Assembly: GCA_963576475.1 (NCBI GenBank)
Contig: OY754984.1
Coordinates: 22,345,215-22,409,214, forward strand
From: Molanna angustata
Taxonomy: Eukaryota > Arthropoda > Insecta > Trichoptera > Molannidae
Direction: 5' to 3'
Length of the DNA stretch: 64,000 nucleotides
This document shows positions 31,236 to 47,281 of this stretch, in pieces. Position numbers and translations under genes: made by a program. The notes beneath the pieces were generated by a model. It did not search any database and was not told the DNA's origin. It saw nothing but the letters and a program-made list of their open reading frames with translations. How positions within the stretch are numbered: the stretch's first letter is position 1; every line of letters begins with the position of its first letter.

Positions 31236-31500
31236 TTACAAAAAGGTTTCTTCTTTACTTCATAGATGACAATAGTAATAATGTCTTATTTTCAGGTGAA
31301 ATAAATAGAACTATAAAAAAAATTACATTGAAAGGTAACTAAATAAGAAGGTGAACGTTGCGCAAGCGCATAAAGTGATCACGTAAACCAGCCGATGACA
31401 GGTCGTAAGCCCTGTAGGTGCCTTGAGTTCTTGGTTCGTCTATAATATCCCAACTTCGTCTCTATTTAGATGTTAAAAAGTTTGTCAATAAAAATATCAT
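31236..31500 (-). repeat. Y-type MITE copy
   Basis: ATAGATGGCGTTAC, GGTGAACGTTGCGCAAGCGC, GATCACGTAAACCAGCCGAT, GACAGGTCGTAAGCCCTGTA, GTGCCTTGAG and CTATTTAGATGTTAAAAAG. It matches 18057-18450 reversed. Confidence 0.75.
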
Positions 31501-31576
31501 TTGACTCCCGACAGGGATAAAATCCAATGTTTGCGTATACGCAATTAAAAAAATATTCGATTTAAATAAAATACGT
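31501..31576 (+). repeat. M module
   Basis: TTGACTCCCGACAGGGAT, then TTTGCGTATACGCAATTAAA and ATATTCGATTT. Directly repeats the module at 31016 about 483 bp upstream. Confidence 0.65.
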
Positions 31577-31659
31577 TTTAAAATTAAGATATGAAGGGAA
31601 ACGATGCAATATAATTGCCATATTGATAGTGTGGACACTTGTTAATGGAGGAAATATAA

Positions 31660-32060
31660 GATAGTAATCTTCTTCTTCTTCTTTTAGTCTGATTTGTTAT
31701 TTAATAACTATGTCTCCTGATATGACTAAGTCCAACTATACTTTCATCTCTTGGATCGTCTTCCGGGTAGACGGTGACCAGAGGGGATTTCATCTGCTGG
31801 TATATATACTCAAGTCTACCACTGTCCATTCTGGCTACGTAGTCCCTCCGATGTCTTCTTCTGGATTTACTCCACCGAACGATGTCCTCTATTCCAGATG
31901 TTTTTCTTATTTCAACATTGCGAACACGATCTCGGAGAGTTTTTCCAGTGATTGGCCTTTGAGCCTTCATTTCCGTTGTCCTTAGGAGCCCCTTGGTTCG
32001 TACAGTGTCTGCTCTCGTTTCCACAGCATACGTCATGGTCGGCCGCACGCATGTCTTATA
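31660..32060 (-). pseudogene. LINE 3' end with (GAA)n tail
   Basis: Minus frame 32048-31701: RPTMTYAVETRADTVRTKGL, LLRTTEMKAQRPITGKTLRD, VRNVEIRKTSGIEDIVRWSK and SRRRHRRDYVARMDS. It is colinear with the last quarter of the 649-codon ORF at 50864-52813. The tail GAAGAAGAAGAAG is at 31668-31684 (reverse). Confidence 0.85.
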
Positions 32061-32064
32061 TGTG

Positions 32065-32345
32065 TTTATTTTTAATTAATTATTTTAATGATTTTACACA
32101 GATTACATAATGGCGGGCTCATTGCCATATGGCAATATCTTCCAACAAACCATATCCATTTGTCGAGGTAATTTGTGTTTATGACACCAATTTATGTGAT
32201 TAAAATATTTATAGAAACATATAAAACAAAAAATATTAAAAAGACGGGGGGGGGGGGGGAGAGGAGAAGAGGGGACAAGGTTAAGATAAGGAGAAAAAAA
32301 TTAAGGTGTTATGTGTAAAGAAACGATTCCTCAGATTCCAAATTC
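32065..32345 (-). mobile_element. CR1-like LINE 3' UTR with terminal hairpin
   Basis: On the minus strand the end reads TTGGAAGATATTGCC-ATAT-GGCAATGAGCCCGCC. Upstream lie a C run (the G run at 32246-32258) and the coding motif AATCTGAGGAATCGTTTC shared with 6790 and 17165. Confidence 0.75.
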
Positions 32346-33092
32346 GTTAAGTTGAATAAGAGGACATATAATTCTACATCTAGTGACTGAAAACATGATA
32401 TATCAATACTGCCTAATGCACTATGAAGTTACGTTTACGTAAGGGTTACTATCGCGTGCATTAAAAAAGGTTTATACGTGATTTAAATCATCGGAAACCC
32501 AAAATTAGTTGATTTTTTTGCATTTTAAGAACAAACCTTAGGTTCTTAAAATGAAAAAAATATCGGTCATTCACTTCGATTTTATGCAATCTTTAAGCAT
32601 ATAAAAGATTTATTTCTCTACGACGATGCTTAGTTAAGGAGTAATTTTTAAAGAAATGCCATTAAAAATAATTATTTTAATATTTTTTTTAAGGAATTAA
32701 GACGAACATTCACTGAAATGTTGAAAACACTTATGGTAGTTTTTCTAGAAAACACACTGTTTAACATATTTGAGTAATTTAATTTGAAATTGGGGTGTTT
32801 AGGTTTATATGGCCCCTTAAGGCTTTTTCAGTAAAGATTTTTATTCCTGATTTTTCCATTCCATGAATGCAATTACTTATAATTAAATTAATTTCGATTT
32901 CTTTATTGTATACCTACATATAATATGATGGTATTTTGTAAAATAGTTTATTACACTATTTATTTATTTATTTATTTGGGAAGCCAACAGCTCATTTACA
33001 TTTTTTATAATACAAATTTTAACATAGACTTCAGAGCCAATAACAAGCTTTCCATCAATAACAAGAAAATACTGTAAACAACTCATGTTACA
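32346..33092. other. Unassigned AT-rich sequence
   Basis: An inverted pair TTTAAGAACAAACCTTAGG... (TTTTGCATTTTAAGAAC / GTTCTTAAAATG) near 32515-32552 gives a short hairpin. Nothing coding. Confidence 0.4.
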
Positions 33093-33150
33093 CGCACACA
33101 CACACACACACACACCCTCACACACACACACACACACACAAACACACATG
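33093..33150. repeat. (CA)n microsatellite
   Basis: CACACACACA tracts with a CCCTCA interruption. Confidence 0.95.
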
Positions 33151-35089
<1,939 letters not shown>

Positions 35090-35106
35090 TACCTCCTCTG
35101 TTAACA
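35090..35106 (-). other. Candidate polypurine tract
   Basis: On the minus strand GTTAACAGAGGAGGTA is directly followed by the LTR start TGTGACG, the expected place and composition for plus-strand priming. Confidence 0.6.
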
Positions 35107-36440
35107 AAAAAAAAAAGAAAAAAAAAGTGTTTTGATAGTAAATTTGAAAAACAGAAATTAGTGAATATAACTGGCATAAGTCCCATGTTCTCCAACTCAA
35201 CCGAATCCCGCGAGGAAAAACACCTACAATTTAAGGATAAGGAAAATGTTAGAGTTCAAATGACATAAGTCTATGTCGCTGATAACGACATATCCTTGTC
35301 ATTTAAATAACTGGTGGCAGATCTGGAACAGTTACATAATAAAAAATAACAAAAATTATCCACCATAAACATATCTAAAATTCTTAAACTAGCTGAAACA
35401 GAAAATTTTCATATTAAATAAAAATTCCAAATTTTGACATACTTGCTGTCAAGATTACTATTCATTTAAATGAAACCCCTCTGTTCATAAAACAGACGTA
35501 ATAACAATTATAATACAGTATTTACAGATCTAGTGGTGAACGTTTTCAGTCCACTCACGTTTGATTATTTAACCCCTTCAATGACACTCCCGAGAAGCGT
35601 TCATAATTTTTTTTTTTAACGATGGAAAACTAAGGAAACCCCATCTTAGCTTTTCATCTTGTCTCCATATTGTGAGCTTGGATTAGCTATCATTTGTGCT
35701 AATTCTCATTGTGAGCTAGAATCTGCGGAAGAGGCTCTCATGTTGAAACAGCATCACTCAGATACCATGTATCTTCAAGCATGATACAGTTATCGTGAGT
35801 CCATCCTATAAACACCTTAACTCACGATAAAAAAATTTCATCATAGGGAAAATTCAAAGTTCAGAATATTTTCCCAGTTAAAACAGCATCATAGTCATCA
35901 TATCAAATTGTGAGCTTAGCTCAGTATAATACATGTAAGTCTTAATTGTAAGTCAAGAAATGTGAAAGCTAACATGTAAATTTGTCTATGAAAGATTTAT
36001 GTGTCAGACATAGCAAATGTAAAATATCATTATTTTAATAATCACTATCAATAACTATAAACATCAGTTATCATGAGTACCTCCTATAAACACCTTACCC
36101 ATGATAAGAAAATTCATCGGGAAGATAAATGCATAAAATTTATCCACTTTGATCCCAGATGAAAAACATTTTTATATTAAACAAAAGAAATTTCATACCA
36201 GCATCTTATTTCTCCATAACAAATAATAATATAATGCAATTTTAAAATTAATGTTTCAAGAATGTGATATAAGTCCAATATTGAATTTGCATTACACTAT
36301 TTTGATCATAACAGAATTCAATCTTAACTAAAATGTTGTTATATATCATGGTATTAGAGATCAGGTTTGGTAATAGATTACCCAATATGTCATACATAAA
36401 AGCATCAGCCAGACAGAACATCAAAAATGTAATATCTAAT
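35107..36440. other. Non-coding 3' region of the LTR element
   Basis: No open frame. Two related hairpin-bearing segments, CAGTTATCGTGAGTCC..ACTCACGATAA (35785-35832) and CAGTTATCATGAGTACC..CCCATGATAA (36066-36112), each contain CTATAAACACCTTA. Confidence 0.6.
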
Positions 36441-36449
36441 GACTAAATT

Positions 36450-37015
36450 TAATAAAAATTTATAACGTCTAATAAATTGTAACTCTTTCTATTGCACAGC
36501 AAGTGTGTCTCCTCATGTATGTCATGTAACAGTGTCTCTTCGTCATGATTAAGGACACTAGTACATACAAAATTATATAAAAAATAATCTACAAAATGAC
36601 AAGAATTGAGAAAATTTGTAACATTCAATAATTTGTAATATCTTCTATCGCACACCAAGTGTGTCACCTAATGTATGTCATGTGACAGTGTCTCTTTGTT
36701 ATGATTAAGGACACTAGTCCATGCAAGGTTATAAAAAAATAGTTTACAGAATGATAAGATTTGAGAAAATTTATAACGTTCAACAATTTGTAATTTCTTG
36801 TATCGCACACCAAGTGTGTCATCTCATGTATTTCATGTGACAGTGTCTCTTTGTTATGATTAAGGACACTAGTCCATGCAAGGTTATAAAAAATAGTCTA
36901 CAGAATGATAAGATTTGAGAAAATTTATAACGTTCAATAATTTATAATTTCTTCTATCGCACACCAAGTGTGTCATCTCATGTATCTCATGTGACAGACA
37001 ATGATCAGTGTCTCT
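36450..37015. repeat. 155-bp tandem repeat inside the LTR element (3.6 copies)
   Basis: Units share TCGCACACCAAGTGTGTCA, CATGTGACAGTGTCTCT and GATTAAGGACACTAGTCCAT. Starts near 36491, 36647, 36803 and 36957. Each has the inverted pair ACACCAAGTGTGT. Confidence 0.9.
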
Positions 37016-37916
37016 TCGTTTTGATTACATCAGACATCTAGTTGACCAAACTAAATCTCCAGATGCAGTCTACGATAACTGAGTTGGTCGACACAGTTAT
37101 CTGGAAGAAGACCATGGCATTACATGCACGTGATACCATAGATATAACTCTTAAATGTTAGAAAAATGAGTGAATTATCAAATAAATTTCCTATTATTGT
37201 AATAAAAAAAACAGAATATAGTGGCATTTCAGTATTTTAAGTTATACCATGACATATAACAATCAATTTCATATTACAATATGAAATTGGTATTCATAAA
37301 CAAGAACATTACATATTATACAGTAACCTACATGAAACAAAAAGGAGCTCTAGATATAAACTTTTATCAAATTGATATACTTAGGTTTTCATTCAGGATC
37401 ATATTTACCATCAACACAATCTGTATGACATATACTAGACAATTTTCCTTGGAAAATATCAGTTTTATAGTCCAACATCTAAACAATATAGGATAACATT
37501 TTAATATAAAAAAGCAAGTACAATGTAGCTCTACAAATTTTGACATAAAAATAGAACTAACTCATCTGAATGAAAACAAAAGTATATGACATCTCAATAT
37601 TGTGAAGAAATACTCCATCACAGCATTCCCCACAATATAATTAAATTTAAATTTGTCGAGGAACCCATCATATTAAACATATGCCATCAGAGTACCAATA
37701 TGTTCCTCGAGAAATTTCTCATTATAAAAAAAAACAGTATAATTACAGTGTAAACATTTATCAATGATTGATTAATTTGGTCATCTGACATATTATATCC
37801 TGAGAGTGATAATAGCATTAAGCAGATATGGATGTCATGTATTGGCAGTGAAAACATACAAATTATATGATACAGTTGTATCATACTGATGATACAGACA
37901 TCAAAAAAATTTAATA
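37016..37916. other. Non-coding stretch of the LTR element
   Basis: Small frames of about 70 codons on either strand have no domain. No env-like membrane protein seen. Confidence 0.5.
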
Positions 37917-38390
37917 TTAATCTGGTTTTAAGAGATCCTTAATGTGAAAGTTCCCTACAGACTTATTTTGTTCATTCGCTAATGTATAAACTACAGGTGA
38001 TATTTTTGCTATAATTTTGTTTCTAACAAAGCGTGGAGCTAATTTTGATGAAAAGAATTCAGCGCCCTTGGAGTTTATAAAATTTCTCCGGTAGACAAAG
38101 TCACCTACATTATAAGAGCGTTCGACCCTATTTTTGTTATACAAAGTGGCATTGCGTTTAAAAGCTGACATAAGATTCTTCTGAACTTCAAAAAAAATAA
38201 TTCTTAATTCATCTAGCATTTCAGCATAATCATGGGGCTTTTCTATTTGCATGTCATCTACTGAGATGGGTCCAGGTTGATACCTTTGATGCATCTCACC
38301 TGACAGAATTTGTTCACGACCGTGAAAAAGAAAATACGGTGTATATCCCGTTGAGATATTTACTGTACCATTCATATAACGCAGCAGCAT
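37917..38390 (-). CDS. Gypsy-type integrase C-terminal remnant, 157 codons
   Basis: The frame begins within the catalytic domain tail: NISTGYTPYFLFHGREQILS matches the N.S.G.TP..L.FGR motif after the last catalytic Glu. It is followed by a coiled AEMLDELRIIFFEVQKNL, KNRVERSYNVGDFVYRRN and FFSSKLAPRFVRNKIIAKIS, the SH3-like C-terminal (GPY/F-region) fold, ending IKDLLKPD. The zinc finger and all three catalytic residues are absent, so it cannot integrate DNA. It is nevertheless open. The start Met is just the first ATG after the deletion point. Confidence 0.85.
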   Translation of the reverse strand: MLLRYMNGTVNISTGYTPYFLFHGREQILSGEMHQRYQPGPISVDDMQIEKPHDYAEMLDELRIIFFEVQKNLMSAFKRNATLYNKNRVERSYNVGDFVYRRNFINSKGAEFFSSKLAPRFVRNKIIAKISPVVYTLANEQNKSVGNFHIKDLLKPD

Positions 38391-40962
38391 ACTTTGATGA
38401 AATCATCAATTTATAATTTTCATAAAGCTATAAATTCAAAACTAAGTAACTACCTCAAAACTTTAAGTAAAGTATTAATCAATTAAAAATTACATTCCTA
38501 AGAAAGTTGATGTCAAAATCAAATTAATCAAATTTAAAAGCATAATGTTGGATTTGTTCGCCACTTGTTCAAATACAAAAAAAATTAGAAATCATCACAG
38601 TGCGCCCAATGCCAAACAGTTGAACACCCAGGGCTGAACAAGATTATTAAACAGAAATCTGTCCATCCAAAGCCTATCCAACAATCCGACACCGCACTAC
38701 ACCGTAATATAATTTCATCCTTGTAATTGATTCGTCATCTATACGTTCCATTTTTAAAGAAATTTTATATTGTGGAAATGTCAAAAGAAAGTACAGAAAC
38801 GTACGAATGATTTTATAACATCAGCTTATTACTCACAATATAGGATGATTTGATACAACATGATTAATTATTCGTACCGAAAACAATAATCTTTGTAATG
38901 TGTATGACAATTACAAAAAAAAGAAGAGTTTCTTTATAAAATTAACATATTAGTACACGCTACATTATTTCCAATCAATATACAATCATATCTAACAATT
39001 ACAAATATTTCATAACTCAGAACCAACTATTTAGTTGCAGCACGAGTAGTCATGCAACTACATAAGTTTTCCTCCCGCCGTATAGATGGCGTTAATTACA
39101 CTTTCGACAAAAGAATATAATTAATTTTCATTTATTTTATCTTTAAAACAGTATTATTTCCCCAACATTAATTTTAATGATTGTTAATCATTTCTAAAAT
39201 AAACTATAATGATTATAGTCAGTAAAATGTGAAGTAGACTATACAAAAAGTGTATTGTTATACATAAAAGATTCTACCATTTGAACGATGAGTTCCATAA
39301 CATTTCTGAATTATTAACATTAATTTATATTGAATAACCAGCGTAACATGTTGTTATAGATCGATACTGTGTACCACACATTAGACAACATAAATATAAT
39401 ATGAAACATTAAACAATTTATTCATAATAGAAACAAGACTCATTTCCATATAAAAATGAAGTTATTATCATCAAGAAGTAACATTACATTTGGTAAATTC
39501 AAACTAAATCATTCTCAGAGATGACAATATTACATCATAAGTTTATGTCAGACCAAATTAATAAACATGGAATACCTTAAATAAGAAATAGACCAAAATC
39601 CATATAGAAATATCATCTCTCCGAGCCTTGATTTTTTGTGATTATACAGCAGATTCAAATTCAGCATTCCCAAAAAATATTTCATAGAATTCACCAACAC
39701 TTTCCATCTGTAAAAGTGAAAATATTTAATTGCATATTCATTACAATCATAAACAAAACTCCCTATAGCACACATTGATTTGAGATTCAATTTAAAAGAA
39801 CATTTTCAGTTATTATTTTATACAACATAGCTGAACTTTTAACATCAAAAATTGAGAAAAAAACACATGTCCCCAACAGAGAATAAAAACTCAAATTGCT
39901 TTAAAACACCATTTCCTTTTAATTATATTGATTTAACATGAATTAAGAAAACTTTTTATTATTATCGAAGAGTATTATATCAATAATATCATTATTTAAA
40001 AAGACATTGATTATTTTTCACTTGTTACAAGAAAAAATATTAAGTGCCATGCAACAATGTTGATTCTATGCAGGTATCAGACAGACTTCTTTTGGTAATT
40101 ACCACAACAATCCCTAATTAATTTCTACCCAACATATGATTTTTATAATTATTTTTTACAAGTTCAAATTTTATGACCGACCCAAGGAAAATGTATACTA
40201 TGTTGTATATTAGCAAAAAGGAAATTACAACGCTTATAGAGATTCATATTGTTTTATCTATAACATAGGTATTCAACATTAAAAATGCAAACCAGATATG
40301 AAATAACATTTAGCACAGTCCAACGACAAATTAAAATTATACAACCTGATGTTTTTTGAAGATAGTTTCAATTATAAAAATTTGATACCCTCATTATGCA
40401 TGTTCAGTTAAAATGTGACATTTTAATTATGAAATCAGAAAAATAATTCTAATCAATTTATAGATTTACAAAAAAATAGACATTAATAATAATTGATGAC
40501 AACTCAAGTTTTGTACTGAAAAGAATGTGAATTATTATGTTATAGTCCTCACGACATTTAATTATTTATTAGTTTACAATACAACCTGATTGAGTAGATT
40601 TCTTGAATGGTATTTCTCGAATAAGACTGGTCATAATGGGCTCTTCCACACTTTCTAGAAATAGTTTGGTTGACTTCTGGTCATCTCCTGAATATAATCT
40701 CACAGCTCGGCTTTCATGACGATGGATTCTGCGCAGTCCTCAGATTAAGGATGGGTTTAAGGAAGGAAAGGAATCGCTACCACAAAGTACACGAACTAAT
40801 TATCAATTTTACGTTCTCTACAAACACTAATCTGTCCCACACAAACATCTGACTTTAAAAAGAGTTATAGAATGGGCGCCAGTCTTACAATCAATAAAAA
40901 TAAAAAATACAAATGGAATTTAAATCCTAATAGTCCGCGCTCTTCAATTTTTTAAAAAATCC
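38391..40962. other. Non-coding leader of the LTR element, gag-pol missing
   Basis: About 2.6 kb between primer site and integrase remnant where gag, protease, RT and RNase H should be. Only short frames (the longest is an 80-codon minus frame at 39548-39790 with no domain). Confidence 0.7.
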
Positions 40963-40984
40963 TGCCCCACTTTGGGCCGACAAT
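40963..40984 (-). other. Primer-binding site of the LTR element
   Basis: Directly after the 5' LTR on the minus strand comes ATTGTCGGCCCAAAGTGGGG, resembling the TGGCGCCCAACGTGGGGC site complementary to tRNA-Lys in many retroelements, with a few changes. Confidence 0.65.
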
Positions 40985-42442
<1,458 letters not shown>

Positions 42443-42471
42443 ATATTTGATGCTTTCACGGGTGAAATATG

Positions 42472-43379
<908 letters not shown>

Positions 43380-43650
43380 ATATTAGTTTGAATATTCCTC
43401 AATAGATGGCAACCACATCGTTATTTTCAAGCGAAATGTTTCTGTCAAGTTTGATATATATACAACTTTCAAAATTTACAAACCCGTTCAAGGAGTTCCA
43501 CTCTAAGACATTTAATGGTGAACGTTACGCTAGCACGTAAAGTGATCACTAAAACCAGCCGATGACAGGTCGTAAGCCCTGTAGGAATGTCTTGGAGCTC
43601 CTTCCATACCTACCTCCCTTTCATCTCTACTGAGATGCAGTATCAATACC
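43380..43650 (-). repeat. Y-type MITE copy
   Basis: CAATAGATGGCAACC, TTATTTTCAAGCGAAA, GGTGAACGTTACGC, AAAGTGATCACTAAAACCAG, CGATGACAGGTCGTAAGCCC and CATCTCTACTGAGATG. It matches Y at 18057 reversed; the outer ends are eroded. Confidence 0.7.
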
Positions 43651-43726
43651 TACTCCAAACTCCTATGTGTTTCATTCATACTTCACATACCTATACCTAA
43701 GCATGTGTTGAATGCAAAATACTTCT

Positions 43727-44067
<341 letters not shown>

Positions 44068-44239
44068 ACATACTATACCTTCTGTCTTCCTTCATAACAC
44101 GGTCAATATAAATCGAGCTATGATCTTGTACACTTGTATACTCTGTTACACAAACAAATAAATTAAAATTTGTTAAATGCAACAGATATACAAGAATAAA
44201 CCTAATGTTAAATAAACTAAAATTAATGACAGTAAAGCA

Positions 44240-44650
44240 ATACATTATATACAACACATTATAATAATAATAAAAGACTTTTATTGATTTATACAACGTG
44301 GCGGACTTATTGCCCGCAGGCAATCTCTACCAGTCAACCACCATGGTAAATACAGCCAATAACAGGAATAGAAGAATACAAATAGAAAAATAGAAGAAAA
44401 AAAAATTAAATAAATCAATCATAAATTAAAAATACAAAATAAATATAAGAAACAAAAAATAATATATGTATAAATAAGAACAAAAATAAGAATAATAAAA
44501 AATACATCAGATAGATACACTATGTTTATTGGATGGAGGATAGGAGAGGAGAAAGGAAGAGGGATAAAGGGAAAAAGACGTGAATTACATTATCTTTGAT
44601 TATCAAACTAAAAAATAATTAGCTTCTAAAATATATGTAGAAAAATTTAT
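44240..44650 (-). mobile_element. CR1-like LINE 3' UTR with terminal hairpin
   Basis: Minus strand: CTTTCTCCTCTCCTATCCTC block, long AT-rich UTR, then GAGATTGCC-TGCG-GGCAATAAGTCCGCC and AATCAATAAAAG. A 5'-truncated copy with no ORF2 left. Confidence 0.7.
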
Positions 44651-44660
44651 TATTCAATGA

Positions 44661-44703
44661 CAATGTTCACACTTACCCTACAGGAAGGTAAGTGTGAACA
44701 TTG
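44661..44703. repeat. Perfect 17-bp-stem hairpin
   Basis: CAATGTTCACACTTACC, a 9-nt loop (CTACAGGAA), then GGTAAGTGTGAACATTG. A GTGTGAACA echo follows at 44709. It may be a tiny foldback remnant. Confidence 0.75.
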
Positions 44704-44959
44704 GCAGTGTGAACAGAGAGGATGTCAGGATTTCAGACTTCCAAAAACGAGATTAAATAGAACACAAAATAGTTTATACCATAAAGGTCTCAAAATGTAT
44801 AATGTATACCAACAAACATAAAAGATACCACAAGTCTTGTCACCTTTCATACTTTTACATGTTTTAATTTTTTCGAAAACCATTCCGCAGTACACTTCTG
44901 TCCACAGGAATCACATATTTCACTAGACGATGACGCGGTACCACCGAAACCGATCGTTA

Positions 44960-45215
44960 CAATAAATTCGTAATTTAAAATTTTTAAGAGAGACCCAGAG
45001 AACCTGGATAAAAGTATTATCACAGGAAGTGTACCAGGCAAAGGAAGTAGAGGCAGATCTCCTGCCTGCAATGGGGTGACCAAATTAAGATGACCGGGAA
45101 TTACCTTTATTCGGCGGTGCGAGCTGTGGAGGGCAGGGAGGACTGGAGGCGACTCGTTTTGTCCATTGGCGGTCCCATAGATCACTACCCTCAGCATTGA
45201 GAAAACGAAGAAGAA
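44960..45215 (+). pseudogene. LINE 3' end
   Basis: With one frameshift, GSVPGKGSRGRS, then ARWGDQIKMTGNYLYSAVRA and VEDREDWRRLVLSIGGP with stop at about 45200. RGRP.ARWGDQI...........DR..WR is the ORF2 terminus. ACGAAGAAGAAGGG follows directly, as in the other GAA-tailed copies. Confidence 0.75.
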
Positions 45216-45780
45216 GGGAAGAAAATTTTTAAGAAAAAAATAGTATGGAGAAAAATAAAAATAAGAAATGGAATGAAGTATACAAAGATATTATGATCCT
45301 TTCATTTGATATCCTCACGAGTACACGGAGCGGCGCGATGACACGTGATGCGGCCATAGTCCGGCCAGAGTCATAAAATGCCCCAATCATCCGATCCACC
45401 CACAAATACTTCCCAAATTGCCCCCACCCCCCCCCCCCCACGTTCCACTCCCTTACTTCCTTTACACCGCGATCCAAAGGACTTTTTATTGGGCAGCCAC
45501 TGCGATCGGGACATAAACCGCATACAGCCGTCGCACTCTGGCGCGGTGTCACGAGCGCGAGTGTGAGCGAGACAGCACGCTTTGGACGTAAAATTTGCAG
45601 GTACCCACTAGTGTCTTCTTGCGTAAGTATCGGCTAAACGAAATAAAAACTTGTCTTGTGTATGGAACACAGTGGCGGAGAAAAAATAATTATTTAAATA
45701 TCTTTAGAATAATAGATAGCTTTATTACATCTATTGAAAATATGTGTATTTTCGATACAAAATATTATTATTTTTAGGTG
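45216..45780. other. GC-richer unassigned stretch
   Basis: CpG-containing sequence at 45310-45600 with a C run (45425-45438) and a donor-like TTTGCAG/GTACCC and GCGTAAGTAT. Overlapping frames of 107 and 62 codons have no domain. It might be a host promoter or 5' exon, but nothing coding supports that. Confidence 0.35.
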
Positions 45781-46019
45781 CGTATCAGATATATACACAT
45801 ACACGTAAATACACATTAATGATTTTCTACCCTCTTTCCAAATCATATTGCCTTGGCTTGAAAATGAACAATATTCACCGCCCCAAATGTGACATTTTTT
45901 TTAAATGAAATAACATAAGTGATCCTTTCCATTGAAATATTTTTTTCCGAAAATGTTAATAATTTACTTATAACTGTCAACTTGATATACCTACCGAAAC
46001 GCTATTGCAATATTGAAAA

Positions 46020-46142
46020 TTAGTGCGGCTGACAGGCAGAAATTGCCTACGGGCAATAAGGTCGCCAAATTATTAATAGGTCTGTTTTTGTTACTTTCAT
46101 AAGTATATTTTTGTATATTTTATACTGCTGTGTTTGTCCCTC
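46020..46142 (+). mobile_element. CR1-like LINE 3' tail, left of an insertion
   Basis: CAGAAATTGCC-TACG-GGCAATAAGGTCGCC and then TTTTTGTATATTTTATACTG and GTGTTTGTCCCT. It resumes at 46734 with GTGTTTGTCCCTTAAATAAA. Confidence 0.75.
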
Positions 46143-46716
46143 GACTCGATAAAGAGATCGAAAGAAGAGTTATGGCAGGAAACAGAGTGAATGGAGCACT
46201 AAGACCAATTATGAATAATCGCAACATATCAAAGGATGCCAAAGTTGCCATTCATAACGCCATCGTAGTGCCAACCTTGACGTATGAAAGTAGAATAAAT
46301 GCAGTTGAAATGAGATCGTTAAGAAGGATTTGTAATAGAACGATGTATGACCGGGTAAGAAACGAAGATATAAGGAAAGAATGTAAGATGAAGAAAGATG
46401 TCATTACTAGAATGAAAGTGAACACATTGAGATGGTTTGGTCACATGGGGAGAATGAATGAGGAGCGCCTGACGAAGAAAATATACAGAGCGGAAAGGAA
46501 TGGAATGAGAGGTCGGGGACGCCCAAGAAAGGGATGGCACGACCATTTTTGAAAGACGATTTTTCAATTTTGAAAGACGGAAATGTTAGAAGTGTGAGCA
46601 ATAGACGAACATGTATGAGACGATGCATGAATTTGGATGAGGCGAGGGATGCGTGCCAGGATAGAAAGATGTGGCGTTCGGTTCTCTCTGCCTACCCCGC
46701 AAGGGACATGGCGTGA
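46143..46716 (+). pseudogene. RTE-like LINE ORF2 C-terminus
   Basis: DKEIERRVMAGNRVNGALRP, KDAKVAIHNAIVVPTLTYES, an apparent in-frame deletion, VEMRSLRRICNRTMYDRVRN, LRWFGHMGRMNEERLTKKIY and GRGRPRKGWHDHF, then a frameshift and DARDACQDRKMWRSVLSAYPA-type text with RDMA and stop at 46716. The RT core is absent. Confidence 0.85.
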
Positions 46717-46733
46717 TGGTATGTATGTATGTA
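46143..46733 (+). mobile_element. RTE-like LINE fragment with 12-bp target duplication
   Basis: GTGTTTGTCCCT occurs at 46131 and again at 46735, flanking the fragment, which sits in a CR1-like LINE tail. It is 5' truncated, carries a broken ORF2 C-terminus and ends TGATGGTATGTATGTATGTA. Confidence 0.85.
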
Positions 46734-46775
46734 TGTGTTTGTCCCTTAAATAAACAAATAAATTGTGATATATGA
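46734..46775 (+). mobile_element. CR1-like LINE 3' end, right of the insertion
   Basis: GTGTTTGTCCCTTAAATAAA followed by CAAATAAATTG, the terminal part of the tail started at 46020. Confidence 0.7.
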
Positions 46776-47277
46776 TTTTTTATTTATTTAGAGTTATTTT
46801 TTTTTAAAATAAACGAATCTAATTATTTTTATTATTATTATTACATGCAATGTAAACATTTTATGAAGTAGTAAGTACACTGTGCTTAGTGTACACGTAT
46901 AGGTAAAATACATTTTAAGATCTACCTAAAAACACAACTATAACTCATTTTAAAATCTTATACTATGAGACAACGGCTAATAATTAACCTTAACAATAAA
47001 AAAAATCACAAAAAAGATGACAGCCAAAAAATACAATATGTAGAAGAAACCTAAAGAATTAAGTCATTATTGTTGACACATTCATTTCATTTTGGAGTCT
47101 ACCAACTTCGAGTAGCCACCTTGTTCCTGACATTTTGAATGTTTTTAACACTTGTGCCGATGGCAGTTTGTTAAATATACGTGGTGCAAAAAAAAATCTT
47201 TGTGTAAATTTAGTGTTCTACCTGAAGTTTTGCTCTTAGTGTCCCTTGTGTTAGCTTTCGTGAAATTTGAATTATTT
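46776..47277. other. Unassigned AT-rich sequence
   Basis: The minus strand has a 68-codon frame at 47145-47351 with weak resemblance to LINE tails (NSNFTKANTRDTKSKTSGRT). Too weak to call. Confidence 0.35.
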
Positions 47278-47281
47278 TTAA

